A stretch of 64,000 nt of DNA from an uncultured Spirochaetaceae bacterium (GCA_944390725.1 CALXQU010000009.1:1-64000); one strand, 5' to 3'. Positions 8,111-16,147 are shown, counted from the stretch's first letter. Numbers and translations are program-made. Notes: a model not told the origin generated them from the letters alone.

Positions 8111-9628
8111 ATGGCAAAGAAGAAAGAAGCAGTAAAAAATACAGGTAACGTCGGATTCGAGGAACAGCTTTGGGAAGCTGCAGAGATTCTCTGGGGCTCA
8201 ATGGCACCAAGTGCATATCAGAATATTGTCCTTGGTTTGGTTTTCCTCAAATATGTTTCTGATAGATTCGAAGCAAAATACAATGAGCTCAAAGCTGAAG
8301 GTTATGGCGACGAAGAGGATGAGGACGAATATAAGGCAGTCGGAATATTCTATGTTCCAGAGAAAGCAAGATGGTCTTACATACAGCAGTTTGCAGGAAA
8401 GGAAGAGATCGGAACCGTAATTGATAATGCTATGGTTGCAATCGAAGAGCACCATCCAAATCTCAAAGGCGTCCTTCCAAAAGATTATTCCAAGCCTGAT
8501 TGGGACAAGCAGAAACTGGGTGATGTCATTATCAAATTCTCTAACATTCTTATGGAAGTCGATGAGAATGATCGAGATGTTCTCGGACGTACATATGAAT
8601 ACTTTCTGACCAAATTCTCAAAGAATGCAGGCAAGGGCGGTGAGTTCTTCACACCTCCTTGCATTGTAAAGATTTTGGTTGAAGTCATACAACCATATAA
8701 AGGCAAGAGAATTTACGACCCCTGTTGCGGTTCTGGTGGCATGTTTGTTCAGTCAAGGAAATTCATTGAAGCACATTCTGGTAGAATCAATGAGGTTTCA
8801 ATCTATGGACAGGATGCAAATCCTGAGACATGGAGACTTTGTAAGATGAATCTTGCAATCAGAGGTATTGAGGCAGATCTTGGTGACTCAGCCGCTGATA
8901 CATTCCTCAATGATAAGCATCCAACACTAAAGGCAGATTTTATTCTTGCCAATCCTCCATTCAATCTCTCTGCATGGGGAGGTGATAAGCTTACAGATGA
9001 TCCTCGCTGGGTTTATGGCATTCCTCCTGTTGGAAATGCCAATTTTGCATGGATAGAGCATATGATCTCCCATCTCTCTACGGAAGGAAGGATTGGACTT
9101 GTTCTGGCTAATGGTGCTCTTTCATCGGAAACAAGCAATGAAGGAGTTATAAGGAAGAATATAATCAATGCTGATCTGGTTGAAGGCATAATATCTCTTC
9201 CCGGTCAGCTATTCTACACGGTTCAGATTCCTGTAAGTCTCTGGTTCATTTCCCGCCGAAAAGAACAGAAAGGTAAAACTCTTTTCATCGATGCTCGGAA
9301 CCTTGGACATATGGTATCCAGAACTCAGAAGGAAATCAGCGAAGAAGAGATTAGGAAGATAGCTGATACCTTTGATAATTTCCGAAAGGGAAATGAAGTT
9401 GATGAACTTGGATTTGCGAAATCTGCAACAACTGAAGAAATTGCAGCACAGGATTACATTCTTACTCCAGGAAGATATGTTGGCATTCCAGAAGAGGAAG
9501 ATGACGGTATTCCTTTCGAAGAGAAAATGAAGACATTAACATCAGAGCTCTCAGATCTTTTCAAGCAATCTCATGAGCTTGAAGAAGAGATTAAAAAGCA
9601 ACTAAAAGGGATTGGTTATGAAATTTGA
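8111..9628 (+). CDS. hsdM: Type I DNA methyltransferase M subunit (HsdM)
   Basis: A 505-residue N6-adenine methyltransferase. The AdoMet-binding motif DPCCGSGGMF lies near residue 206 and the catalytic motif NPPF near 284. The N-terminal HsdM helical domain (EEQLWEAAEILWG) is present. I start at ATG 8111, which follows GAGGAAGAAA and directly succeeds the hsdR stop. A longer frame reaching back into hsdR lacks support. The product forms M2S with HsdS and modifies the site that the S subunit chooses, so reassortment of hsdS (below) would change the methylome. Confidence 0.96.
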   Translation: MAKKKEAVKNTGNVGFEEQLWEAAEILWGSMAPSAYQNIVLGLVFLKYVSDRFEAKYNELKAEGYGDEEDEDEYKAVGIFYVPEKARWSYIQQFAGKEEIGTVIDNAMVAIEEHHPNLKGVLPKDYSKPDWDKQKLGDVIIKFSNILMEVDENDRDVLGRTYEYFLTKFSKNAGKGGEFFTPPCIVKILVEVIQPYKGKRIYDPCCGSGGMFVQSRKFIEAHSGRINEVSIYGQDANPETWRLCKMNLAIRGIEADLGDSAADTFLNDKHPTLKADFILANPPFNLSAWGGDKLTDDPRWVYGIPPVGNANFAWIEHMISHLSTEGRIGLVLANGALSSETSNEGVIRKNIINADLVEGIISLPGQLFYTVQIPVSLWFISRRKEQKGKTLFIDARNLGHMVSRTQKEISEEEIRKIADTFDNFRKGNEVDELGFAKSATTEEIAAQDYILTPGRYVGIPEEEDDGIPFEEKMKTLTSELSDLFKQSHELEEEIKKQLKGIGYEI

Positions 9629-10103
9629 GTTTTCTCTGGTATATAAAGCTATTGATTGTTGCAAGGAAGCTATTCAGAGATTCTATAAAGAAGACTATAA
9701 TCTCATCGAAATGAAATCTTCAGAAAGAAGCATGGTATTTCGTATTGGCTTGTACATCAATGAAATTGTCTCCAATGATGAAAATCTGAGAGAATACAAT
9801 ATAGATTGTGAATATAATCGTAAAAACTTCAATCCTAAGAGGATTGATTCAGGCTGTATTACTCCAGATCTATTGATTCACAAACGAGGTACTAATAAAA
9901 ATCTTATAGCGGTTGAATTCAAGAAGAGTGGTAATTCATTATCTCATGACAAAGATAAGCTCTCCATTTTAACAAATCAAAATGGAGAATATGGCTATAA
10001 AGCTGGATTGTTAATAATCCTTGAAAAAAACTCATTTAAAATATTTGAATATTGTAATGGAATACTAGAAAACCGTTACAAGGAGAAAATCTTTCTAACA
10101 TGA
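9618..10103 (+). CDS. PD-(D/E)xK nuclease-like protein between hsdM and hsdS
   Basis: A 161-residue protein not normally part of a type I operon. The segment SGCITPDLLIHKRG, then LIAVEFKKS at about residues 77-102, has the spacing of a PD-(D/E)xK active site (D, then ExK), and a helical N-terminus precedes it. I start at ATG 9618, seven bases after AAAGGG; TTG 9612 is an alternative. It overlaps the end of hsdM, and its stop overlaps the hsdS start (ATGA), so it is translated as part of the operon. The nuclease role is inferred from the motif only. Confidence 0.6.
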   Translation: MKFEFSLVYKAIDCCKEAIQRFYKEDYNLIEMKSSERSMVFRIGLYINEIVSNDENLREYNIDCEYNRKNFNPKRIDSGCITPDLLIHKRGTNKNLIAVEFKKSGNSLSHDKDKLSILTNQNGEYGYKAGLLIILEKNSFKIFEYCNGILENRYKEKIFLT

Positions 10104-11131
10104 ATAAAGATTGGCAAGAATATAAGTTCAGAGAATTAGCTGAAATTTGTTATGGTAAGAATCAAAAATCAGTCATTTGTCCTAAAAGCGACATTCCTAT
10201 TTTAGGTACTGGCGGGCTACTGGGATATGCGACACAATATCTTTACAATAAACCATCAGTGCTCATAGGTAGAAAAGGAACAATCTCTAAAGTTCAATAC
10301 ATTGAAAAACCTTTTTGGACTGTAGATACTCTATTCTACACAAAGATTAATAAGGACTTAGTTTATCCTCATTTCTTGTATTATCTGCTATCAACTATTG
10401 ATTTAAGCCAATATAACGAAGGAACCTCTATACCAAGTTTACGAACTGAGACTCTAAACAATATTCAATTAAGCGTTCCATCTCTATCAATACAAAAGGC
10501 TATTTTAAACAAACTTGAATATATAGATAAGGAGATACAAGTAAATACTCAGATAAACGATAATTTAACACAGCAAGTAAATGCGATATATGAATACATG
10601 TTTATAACAAACGCAAATCCTTCCTGGAAAACAGGAAAGCTGTCAGATATTGTGACCGTACGGTATGGAAAAGATCATAAAAAATTAGCCGACGGAACCT
10701 ATCCTGTGTATGGCTCTGGAGGAATAATGCGTTATGTAGAACGGCCTCTTTATAATAAAGAGTCTGTTCTAATACCGAGGAAGGGCACCCTCAATAATGT
10801 CATATATGTTAATCAGCCATTTTGGTCTGTTGATACAATGTTTTATACTGAAATGCGAATACCTAATGTAGCGAAATTCGTATTCAACTATGTCAAAACA
10901 AAGAATCTTTCCGCATTAAATGCGGGCTCGGCGGTTCCAAGCATGACAACCGACATTCTAAATGCCATGGAACTCGTTATTCCTTCCAAATCAGCACTTG
11001 AGAAATTTGAAGAGGTGGTTTCTCCACTGTATAAGGAAATGCAGAAGAACAATAGGCAGTCAGAAATATTAGGAAAACTCCGTGATGTCTTATTACCTAG
11101 ATTGATTTCTGGAGAAATTGTTATTCCCTAG
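10100..11131 (+). CDS. hsdS: Type I specificity subunit HsdS (expressed copy of the shufflon)
   Basis: A 343-residue S subunit with two target-recognition domains: TRD1 at about residues 1-130 and TRD2 at about 175-300. They are separated by the central conserved helix (VNTQINDNLTQQVNAIYEYM) and closed by the C-terminal helix (LGKLRDVLLPRLISGEI). It picks the DNA site for HsdM and HsdR. The ATG overlaps the previous stop. Recombination site 1 lies in the central helix and is read as INDNL, so exchange there swaps TRD2 without breaking the frame. Confidence 0.93.
   Translation: MNKDWQEYKFRELAEICYGKNQKSVICPKSDIPILGTGGLLGYATQYLYNKPSVLIGRKGTISKVQYIEKPFWTVDTLFYTKINKDLVYPHFLYYLLSTIDLSQYNEGTSIPSLRTETLNNIQLSVPSLSIQKAILNKLEYIDKEIQVNTQINDNLTQQVNAIYEYMFITNANPSWKTGKLSDIVTVRYGKDHKKLADGTYPVYGSGGIMRYVERPLYNKESVLIPRKGTLNNVIYVNQPFWSVDTMFYTEMRIPNVAKFVFNYVKTKNLSALNAGSAVPSMTTDILNAMELVIPSKSALEKFEEVVSPLYKEMQKNNRQSEILGKLRDVLLPRLISGEIVIP
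10551..10567 (+). repeat. Shufflon site 1, inside hsdS
   Basis: The 17-bp sequence agataaacgataattta lies in the central helix of hsdS, read in frame as (Q)INDNL. The same core occurs three more times at 11146-11162, 14468-14483 and 15096-15109, with orientations + - + -. It is the probable crossover site of the tyrosine recombinase encoded between sites 2 and 3. Confidence 0.85.
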
Positions 11132-11136
11132 TTTCT

Positions 11137-11739
11137 TTAAGCAACTAAATTATCGTTTATCTTCTCATTTATCTCAATTTTGTTGTTAATTGCTTCAATA
11201 TAATGAGCAGTATATTCTTGTTCTTTATATGACGGAAGATTTATTTTTATTTTTCTAAAATTCTTTAAAGGTTGGGAAAGAGCGGGAACTCCCGTCTGAT
11301 TAGCAAAAGATAAAATCTTATATTGTCCCTCAAATGTATGAAAGTAAAAAACCAAATATGGCACATAAACTTCTTCAGGATTAAATGTTACTCGAAATTG
11401 TCTCTGTGAACATAAATATTCTGTATATTTTGAATCATCAGGAATATAGGATATTTGACCAATATTACCACTTATTGTAACAACAACATCTCTTCTTTTA
11501 GCGATAGATCGATATAAAGAGCGAGCCTTTTCATTTGTCACAAATTTTGTGATATTATCTGTTACCTTAAATCCTTTAAGGTTCGCCCCATCAATAATAG
11601 GAAATCCATTATCTACGAAACAATCAACTTTTAAATTTGAACCAAATGGTCCTGCTGCAATATCTGTAATTACTTCTGAAAGTTCAATCTGTCTTGTCTC
11701 CATACTATCCAATATATTTCCTATGCGATGTCTTAACAT
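11137..11739 (-). CDS. hsdS: Silent first-half hsdS cassette (alternative TRD1)
   Basis: A 200-residue half specificity subunit on the minus strand. It holds one target-recognition domain (IELSEVITDIAAGPFGSN onward, ending LPSYKEQEYTAHYIEAINNK) and the central helix EINEKINDNLVA, then a stop just past recombination site 2. It lacks a second TRD and C-terminal helix. Its sequence differs from TRD1 of the expressed gene. Inverting site 1 to site 2 would give this half the current TRD2 in frame, as a full hsdS on the minus strand. Its start overlaps the end of the recombinase gene, so it may be read from that promoter. ATG 11700 (METRQIELSE) is another possible start. Confidence 0.85.
   Translation of the reverse strand: MLRHRIGNILDSMETRQIELSEVITDIAAGPFGSNLKVDCFVDNGFPIIDGANLKGFKVTDNITKFVTNEKARSLYRSIAKRRDVVVTISGNIGQISYIPDDSKYTEYLCSQRQFRVTFNPEEVYVPYLVFYFHTFEGQYKILSFANQTGVPALSQPLKNFRKIKINLPSYKEQEYTAHYIEAINNKIEINEKINDNLVA
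11146..11162 (-). repeat. Shufflon site 2
   Basis: The 17-bp core (agataaacgataattta on the minus strand) is identical to site 1 but inverted. It lies at the end of the alternative TRD1 cassette, where it also encodes INDNL. On the minus strand it is followed by gttgcttaa, almost the same as the bases after site 3 (gtagcttaa). Confidence 0.85.
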
Positions 11740-12691
11740 TCTGCTGTTTTACCATTGCATACTGCATGGTTGTATCTATCTTCTGATGACCAAGAAGAGT
11801 CTGGACTTGTTCAATAGGCATCCCCTTGTCTATTGCAGTCGTTGCAAGTGTCCTTCTGAATTTATGAGGATGAACCTTCGTAAGGCCTAATTCTCTTCCA
11901 AGTTCTCTCAATCTGACTTCTACAGCATTGATTGTAAGTCTAGAAACAGGATTGTTCAATGTGACGAATAGTCCGCAATAATCATCAGAACGAGATTCTA
12001 GATAGTTCTGAAGATGAAGTTTTGTCCTTGCATCAAAATAGACAATCCGCTCCTTATCTCCTTTACCAAGTACAACACATTCTCTTTCATTGAAATTAAT
12101 ATCTTCCCTATTAAGTTTCACAAGTTCACCAACACGCATTCCTGTGGAGGCAAGCATATCTATAATCGCTAAGTCCCTAAGACAAGAACAATTATCTCTC
12201 ATAAGCTCAAGATCTTCATCTGAATATGTGTCCTTAACTACTTTTGTCGTCTTTATCTTGTGAATCCTTCTTACAGGGCTTTTGAGGATAAAATCTTCAT
12301 CTTCAAGCCAGGAATAATAACTGGAAAGGATCCGTCTGATATTATCTATTGTTACTTTGCTTGCTTTCCTTTCTGTCTGGTAATAAGAAAGATATCCCCT
12401 AAGATCATCTGTTGTAATATTCGAAGCTTTCTTTCCTATATATTCATGCATTTTATTAATTGTGGACTCATAATAAGATATCGTTTTATCAGAGCAGCCT
12501 TCTATTCTTTTGGAAGTCAGGAAAAGCCCAACATAATCAGCTTCTGTCTTGGATATTCCTATATCCGCTATTTCAACAATTTCCTTTCCACGTAATGACA
12601 TCTCAAGCGTATCCAACAGCTTTTTTGATTGCTCATTATCCAATACAGGCATCATCATGCACATTATTTTCTGGATTATCTGCTCTTTCAT
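11705..12691 (-). CDS. Tyrosine recombinase of the hsdS shufflon
   Basis: A 328-residue tyrosine recombinase. The N-terminal SAM-like core-binding domain is at about residues 50-140 (SDKTISYYESTINKMHEYIG). The catalytic residues are visible: Arg in STGMRVGEL, HPHKFRRT (H-x-x-R), LGHQ and the final Tyr in TTMQYAMV. I start at ATG 12691, which follows GAGGAG by nine bases. Type I loci with inverted hsdS fragments usually carry such a recombinase next to the cassettes. It may act only locally, since no element att site lies beside it. Confidence 0.9.
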   Translation of the reverse strand: MKEQIIQKIMCMMMPVLDNEQSKKLLDTLEMSLRGKEIVEIADIGISKTEADYVGLFLTSKRIEGCSDKTISYYESTINKMHEYIGKKASNITTDDLRGYLSYYQTERKASKVTIDNIRRILSSYYSWLEDEDFILKSPVRRIHKIKTTKVVKDTYSDEDLELMRDNCSCLRDLAIIDMLASTGMRVGELVKLNREDINFNERECVVLGKGDKERIVYFDARTKLHLQNYLESRSDDYCGLFVTLNNPVSRLTINAVEVRLRELGRELGLTKVHPHKFRRTLATTAIDKGMPIEQVQTLLGHQKIDTTMQYAMVKQQNVKTSHRKYIG

Positions 12692-12835
12692 AAGTATACA
12701 TCTCCTCATGATAAGTATGAGTCAATCCAAAGGATAGATTTAGAAAAATATCTTCTTTAAGTGCCGTTGGTTATCTATCATCCTATGATATACAATTAAG
12801 AGAGATTATTCCCTGAAACATTCGGAGAGAACTGT

Positions 12836-14479
12836 ATGGATAAATTTATACCAAGTAAAATGACATTCAAAGGTTATAAATGCTTTGTAGAAGAATGCAC
12901 AATCCCTTGGTTTTCTTCATTCAATGTCATAATTGGACGTAACAACTCAGGCAAATCTTCTTTCTTGGACATAATCCATGCTCTTTGTGATGCATATTTT
13001 CGTGCAGATATTTCAAGAACCATTGATATCACTATGACTTACACTATTGATAGTCATAGATACTTTGATATTGACCATGTTGCTTATGGATCTAGTGGTT
13101 TTGCTCTTCCTTATTTTGGCTATCATTTTATGAACAAAGAGATTGCAGTGCATGTAAATCTTAGCCAAACCAATTTTGGCAAGTCATATGTTAATTCATA
13201 TGATATAGATTCCAAAACATTATCAGATGATCAATGCTCATTAAAACTGAGGGATGACATAATTATTGATCCATTCAATAATTCTGTTTTCAGATGTGTA
13301 GCAAGTGAAAGAGATATTAACCAAGAGCCATTTTTTTCTGAATCAGAACAAATTGAAATAGATTCCAATGGTATAGGAACAACTAGATATGCATGCTCAA
13401 TACTCAACAATAAGAATAAAAATGATGCTATCATACAGGAAGACCTGCTAAATGCACTTAATGAAATACTGGGTCCTGATGGACATTACAGAAATATAAA
13501 GGTCAAACAAGATAATGGGGATAATTGGGAAATTATCTTAGAGGATGACAACAAGAATCAGTATCCACTATCAAAGTTAGGTAGTGGTTTAAAAACCATC
13601 CTGTTAGTACTTCTGAATTTAATTGCTATTTCTAATGATCATAAAGATAAAACAATAGTATTTGCCTTTGAAGAATTGGAAAATAACCTTCATCCTGCAC
13701 TGGAAAAACGCTTATATTCTTATATATTCAACTATGCTAAAAAACATGACTATATCGTTTTCCTGACAACTCATTCACCTATTGCAATAGATTTGTTTTC
13801 AAGAGAGGAATCTGTACGCTTCTACAAAACAGAGAAAAATATAAATGGCTACCAGATTGTACCGATTTCGAGCTTTGATGAGTCAATTGAAGCAATAGAT
13901 GAACTTGGAATCAAAGCAAGCGATTTATTGCAGGCAAATGGAATAATATGGGTGGAAGGTCCTTCCGACAGGATATACATTAAAAATTGGCTTAATATGC
14001 AATATCCTGGAAAATTTGAAGAAGGAAAGGATTATCAATTCGTTTATTACGGAGGACGATTATTAGCTCATTATACTGTCTGTGATCCTACAGATAAAGA
14101 AATTGATAACTATATCAATGTGCTTGCAGTGAACACAAAAGCTTTCTTCGTTATGGATAGTGATAAGACTTGTTCTGAAGATTCTCTTGATAATCGAAAA
14201 GAGCATATAATACAAAAACTTAAAGAGAAAAATATATCTTATTGGGTTACACAAGGCAGAGAAATTGAAAACTACCTTGATTTATCAAAAGAAGATATCA
14301 AGCTTGGCCAATTTGATAAATTGGGAGATAAACTGAAAAACTATGACAAAATCAACTTTGCCAAGCAACATTATGCCAATGCTGATTTTAATAAATATGA
14401 TTTGAAGAAAAATTTGAGGGAACTTGCCACAGAAGTTGCGAGATGGAATAACAAAGAATTATCTACTGATAAACGATAA
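12836..14479 (+). CDS. OLD-family ATPase/TOPRIM nuclease-like protein
   Basis: A 547-residue protein with an SMC/RecF-like ATPase split over the N-terminal two thirds: Walker A GRNNSGKSSF near residue 37, Walker B FAFEELENNLHPALE near 279, TTHSP near 310. A TOPRIM domain follows (WVEGPSDRIY near residue 379, FFVMDSDKT near 440). This is the layout of single-gene (class 1-type) OLD nucleases, several of which defend against phage. It lies inside the invertible region, with the recombinase divergent from it. Its last codons (ACT GAT AAA CGA TAA) are recombination site 3 read in another frame. Confidence 0.85.
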   Translation: MDKFIPSKMTFKGYKCFVEECTIPWFSSFNVIIGRNNSGKSSFLDIIHALCDAYFRADISRTIDITMTYTIDSHRYFDIDHVAYGSSGFALPYFGYHFMNKEIAVHVNLSQTNFGKSYVNSYDIDSKTLSDDQCSLKLRDDIIIDPFNNSVFRCVASERDINQEPFFSESEQIEIDSNGIGTTRYACSILNNKNKNDAIIQEDLLNALNEILGPDGHYRNIKVKQDNGDNWEIILEDDNKNQYPLSKLGSGLKTILLVLLNLIAISNDHKDKTIVFAFEELENNLHPALEKRLYSYIFNYAKKHDYIVFLTTHSPIAIDLFSREESVRFYKTEKNINGYQIVPISSFDESIEAIDELGIKASDLLQANGIIWVEGPSDRIYIKNWLNMQYPGKFEEGKDYQFVYYGGRLLAHYTVCDPTDKEIDNYINVLAVNTKAFFVMDSDKTCSEDSLDNRKEHIIQKLKEKNISYWVTQGREIENYLDLSKEDIKLGQFDKLGDKLKNYDKINFAKQHYANADFNKYDLKKNLRELATEVARWNNKELSTDKR

Positions 14480-14483
14480 TTTA
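14468..14483 (+). repeat. Shufflon site 3, overlapping the OLD stop codon
   Basis: The 16-bp core gataaacgataattta again, in the same orientation as site 1. Here the frame reads DKR-stop for the OLD-like gene rather than INDNL. Because the stop lies inside the core, any exchange at this site leaves the OLD-like protein intact. Confidence 0.85.
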
Positions 14484-14488
14484 GTAGC

Positions 14489-15082
14489 TTAACCTCCTAT
14501 TGATATCTGGCCATTCAAAAGCTTAGGTAACAAATAATCACGCAAAGCTGTCAAAGATAGTATTTCTTCATTGTTGTTCATTACCATCGCATCCATAGGC
14601 GCCACTTTTGTTTCAAAAGAATAGATTTGCTCAGGTGATGGTATCTGAACTGATAAGTTATTCAGAGCATCCTGAGAAATAGACCCAAAAACAGTACCTT
14701 CTCCATTAAATTGATCAAGTTGAGACCTTAATGAAGCCATAGTGTAATAAAGAAAAGACGGCGTATTATGCAGACTCCTCAAACAGCTTAGGCCTCGTCC
14801 TATGCAGCATGATTCATTTGCGACATTAATATCACCAACAGGGGCTCTGACGCTCAAAAGAACATCGTTCTTAGCAGCCATTTTCTTAGGTTCTGTAGTG
14901 TACAATCTACGAGTTGGAAATCTAAATCCAAAATCAGTACGCCCCTGATAAAAGACAGTTCCCATTCCTTCTTCGTTATAGCTACTTCCTGCAGGAGATT
15001 GTCCCATAGTAATAGAGGCAATATCACAAAGACGACATTTTGACAGCGAAGTTGTACCAAGCATTTGTTCATAAACGAGCAT
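14489..15082 (-). CDS. hsdS: Silent second-half hsdS cassette (alternative TRD2)
   Basis: The minus strand encodes a second-half specificity subunit. It has an alternative TRD (LCDIASITMGQSPAGSSYN onward) and the C-terminal helix ending LRDYLLPKLLNGQISIGG, matching the end of the expressed HsdS. Upstream of ATG 15082 the frame stays open as NDNLAKQA through site 4, so the true cassette runs to about 15,112 and needs recombination to gain a first half. Inversion between sites 1 and 4 would join TRD1 to this half in frame. An independent start at ATG 15082 is possible but would give only a half subunit. Confidence 0.85.
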   Translation of the reverse strand: MLVYEQMLGTTSLSKCRLCDIASITMGQSPAGSSYNEEGMGTVFYQGRTDFGFRFPTRRLYTTEPKKMAAKNDVLLSVRAPVGDINVANESCCIGRGLSCLRSLHNTPSFLYYTMASLRSQLDQFNGEGTVFGSISQDALNNLSVQIPSPEQIYSFETKVAPMDAMVMNNNEEILSLTALRDYLLPKLLNGQISIGG

Positions 15083-15095
15083 TGCTTGCTTAGCT

Positions 15096-15109
15096 AAATT
15101 ATCGTTTAG
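15096..15109 (-). repeat. Shufflon site 4
   Basis: The 14-bp core taaacgataattta on the minus strand, at the start of the alternative TRD2 cassette. The following bases (gctaagcaagcaatg) parallel those after site 1 in hsdS (acacagcaagtaaatg), showing that both lie at the same point of an S gene. Confidence 0.8.
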
Positions 15110-15214
15110 CTATGGTCGTTAGAAACGTTATTCGGCTCAAATCATTTCAGCAAAACATTGCAGTTGAGCCCAGAAAAAGAAACAACTCCCTGACTTGCAG
15201 AGAGTTGCTGGTGT

Positions 15215-15236
15215 TGGAGCTGATCGGGATCGAACC
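15215..15236 (-). pseudogene. tRNA-Ala-like 3' end fragment
   Basis: On the minus strand these 22 bases read GGTTCGATCCCGATCAGCTCCA, the usual T-loop and 3' acceptor of a bacterial tRNA-Ala. The 5' T-stem bases no longer pair, and no acceptor 5' strand is found within 100 bases, so it is not a working tRNA. It may be a scar of an older integration event, or chance. Confidence 0.4.
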
Positions 15237-15435
15237 ATAAACTTCCTGTGATATCGTTGAACTGCAAGGGCAAATGCACTGGACGATATACAAAGACAAC
15301 ATATCAAGATATCGGCGATAATTTTGAAACGAACAACAGTCTTTAATTATCTGAATAAGTTAGTGAATGCAGGAATAATATAAAGAATCGGTAATAATAG
15401 GAGCGGATACTGGAAAGTCCTTTGAGAATAGAGCA

Positions 15436-15460
15436 AATGCGAACGCAGTGCGTTCGCATT
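15436..15460. repeat. Perfect 25-bp palindrome
   Basis: Arms AATGCGAACGCA and TGCGTTCGCATT are separated by a single G. No run of T follows, so a terminator is unlikely. It lies between the shufflon and the tRNA-Val fragment, near the island end, and could bind a regulator or an element-end protein. Confidence 0.6.
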
Positions 15461-15678
15461 CATCTATGTGGTTGTTTTGCGGGATTTGAAGCTGGTAGCA
15501 CAATTGGTAGCAGGTTGGGTATCAACTCTGGATACTGTAATAACGAGAAACAGCGGATAATGCTCAGAAAGGGATGCAAAACAGCATCTTGCATAAAATG
15601 AGAAGGGATGGTAATTTATAACAAAAGACAGTAACAGACGGAGCATAATTCATTGCAATAAAACGAATTATTAGCGTT

Positions 15679-15720
15679 TTGACATCGTGGAAGTCGCCAG
15701 TTCAATCCTGGCATCGCCCA
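15679..15720 (+). pseudogene. 3' fragment of tRNA-Val(GAC): island attachment scar
   Basis: These 42 bases match tRNA positions 32-73. They hold the anticodon loop ttGACat (15679-15685), the 3' anticodon stem cgtgg, the variable loop aagtc, the T-stem and loop gccag-ttcaatc-ctggc, the acceptor atcgccc and the discriminator a. The bases before the anticodon loop (agcgtt) do not pair with cgtgg, so the 5' half is absent. Elements that integrate at the 3' end of a tRNA leave exactly such a fragment at one end, and the hairpin that follows looks like the original tRNA terminator. The intact gene should lie beyond the left window edge. Confidence 0.72.
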
Positions 15721-15722
15721 CT

Positions 15723-15765
15723 AAGGCTTATCAAATTCCAGACAAGGAGTCGGATAGGCCTTTTT
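15723..15765 (+). terminator. Hairpin and T-run after the tRNA-Val fragment
   Basis: AAGGCTTATC (15723-15732) pairs with GATAGGCCTT (15753-15762), with one G-T pair, and a short T-run follows. Its place right after the tRNA acceptor fits the native terminator of the tRNA-Val transcript. Confidence 0.6.
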
Positions 15766-15884
15766 CCTTGCCGGATACCCTCAGAAACAGGGGTGATGGC
15801 TAACCTGCTTCCACATTTCCTAACTATATGGAATGAAGGATGATTCCACTTGATGAGTACACGATTATAGTGTACTAATTGATT

Positions 15885-16147
15885 ATGGAATACAAGGTTG
15901 CAATGACAAAAGCAGTTTCAAAGAGTGCGCAGAAACTTAGGCATTAGGAAAAGCTTGTACTTGCCCGTCTTCTAATGGACATAGAGGAAAGCAGGCCTAT
16001 GCAGCGAAGTATTCGGGCTTCAGCAAGCTAGGGAAGGATGGATACCACTGTCATCTGAGCTATCATCATGTGGCATGCTGATACAACGAGAACGGTACTT
16101 ATAAAGCAGAGGTGAATTATGTTGGTAGTCGTGAATCAGCCCCATAT
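15885..16147 (+). pseudogene. Wrecked RelE/HigB-like toxin gene
   Basis: From ATG 15885 the frame reads MEYKVAMTKAVSKSAQKLRH and then hits TAG; it goes on as EKLVLARLLMDIEESRP. After a frame change it continues as YSGFSKLGKDGYHCHLSYHHVAC, then a TGA where a Trp is usual, then YNENGTYKAEVNYVGSRESAPY. This is the RelE-type toxin pattern (KLG.. YHCHLSY .. VACW .. YVGSREKAPY). Two stops and one frameshift make it non-functional. Its downstream antitoxin survives. Confidence 0.7.

Noticed and set aside
11137-11739. Interpretation as a frameshifted remnant of a longer hsdS
   Set aside because: The open half-gene ends just past a recombination site shared with the working hsdS and retains a full target-recognition domain, so it is better explained as a silent cassette.
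15464-15646. Minus-strand 60-codon frame near the island end
   Set aside because: No ribosome site and a composition typical of translated noncoding DNA. The opposite strand hints at the C-terminal coding end of an old gene (LVAQLVAGW), but this is too weak to call.
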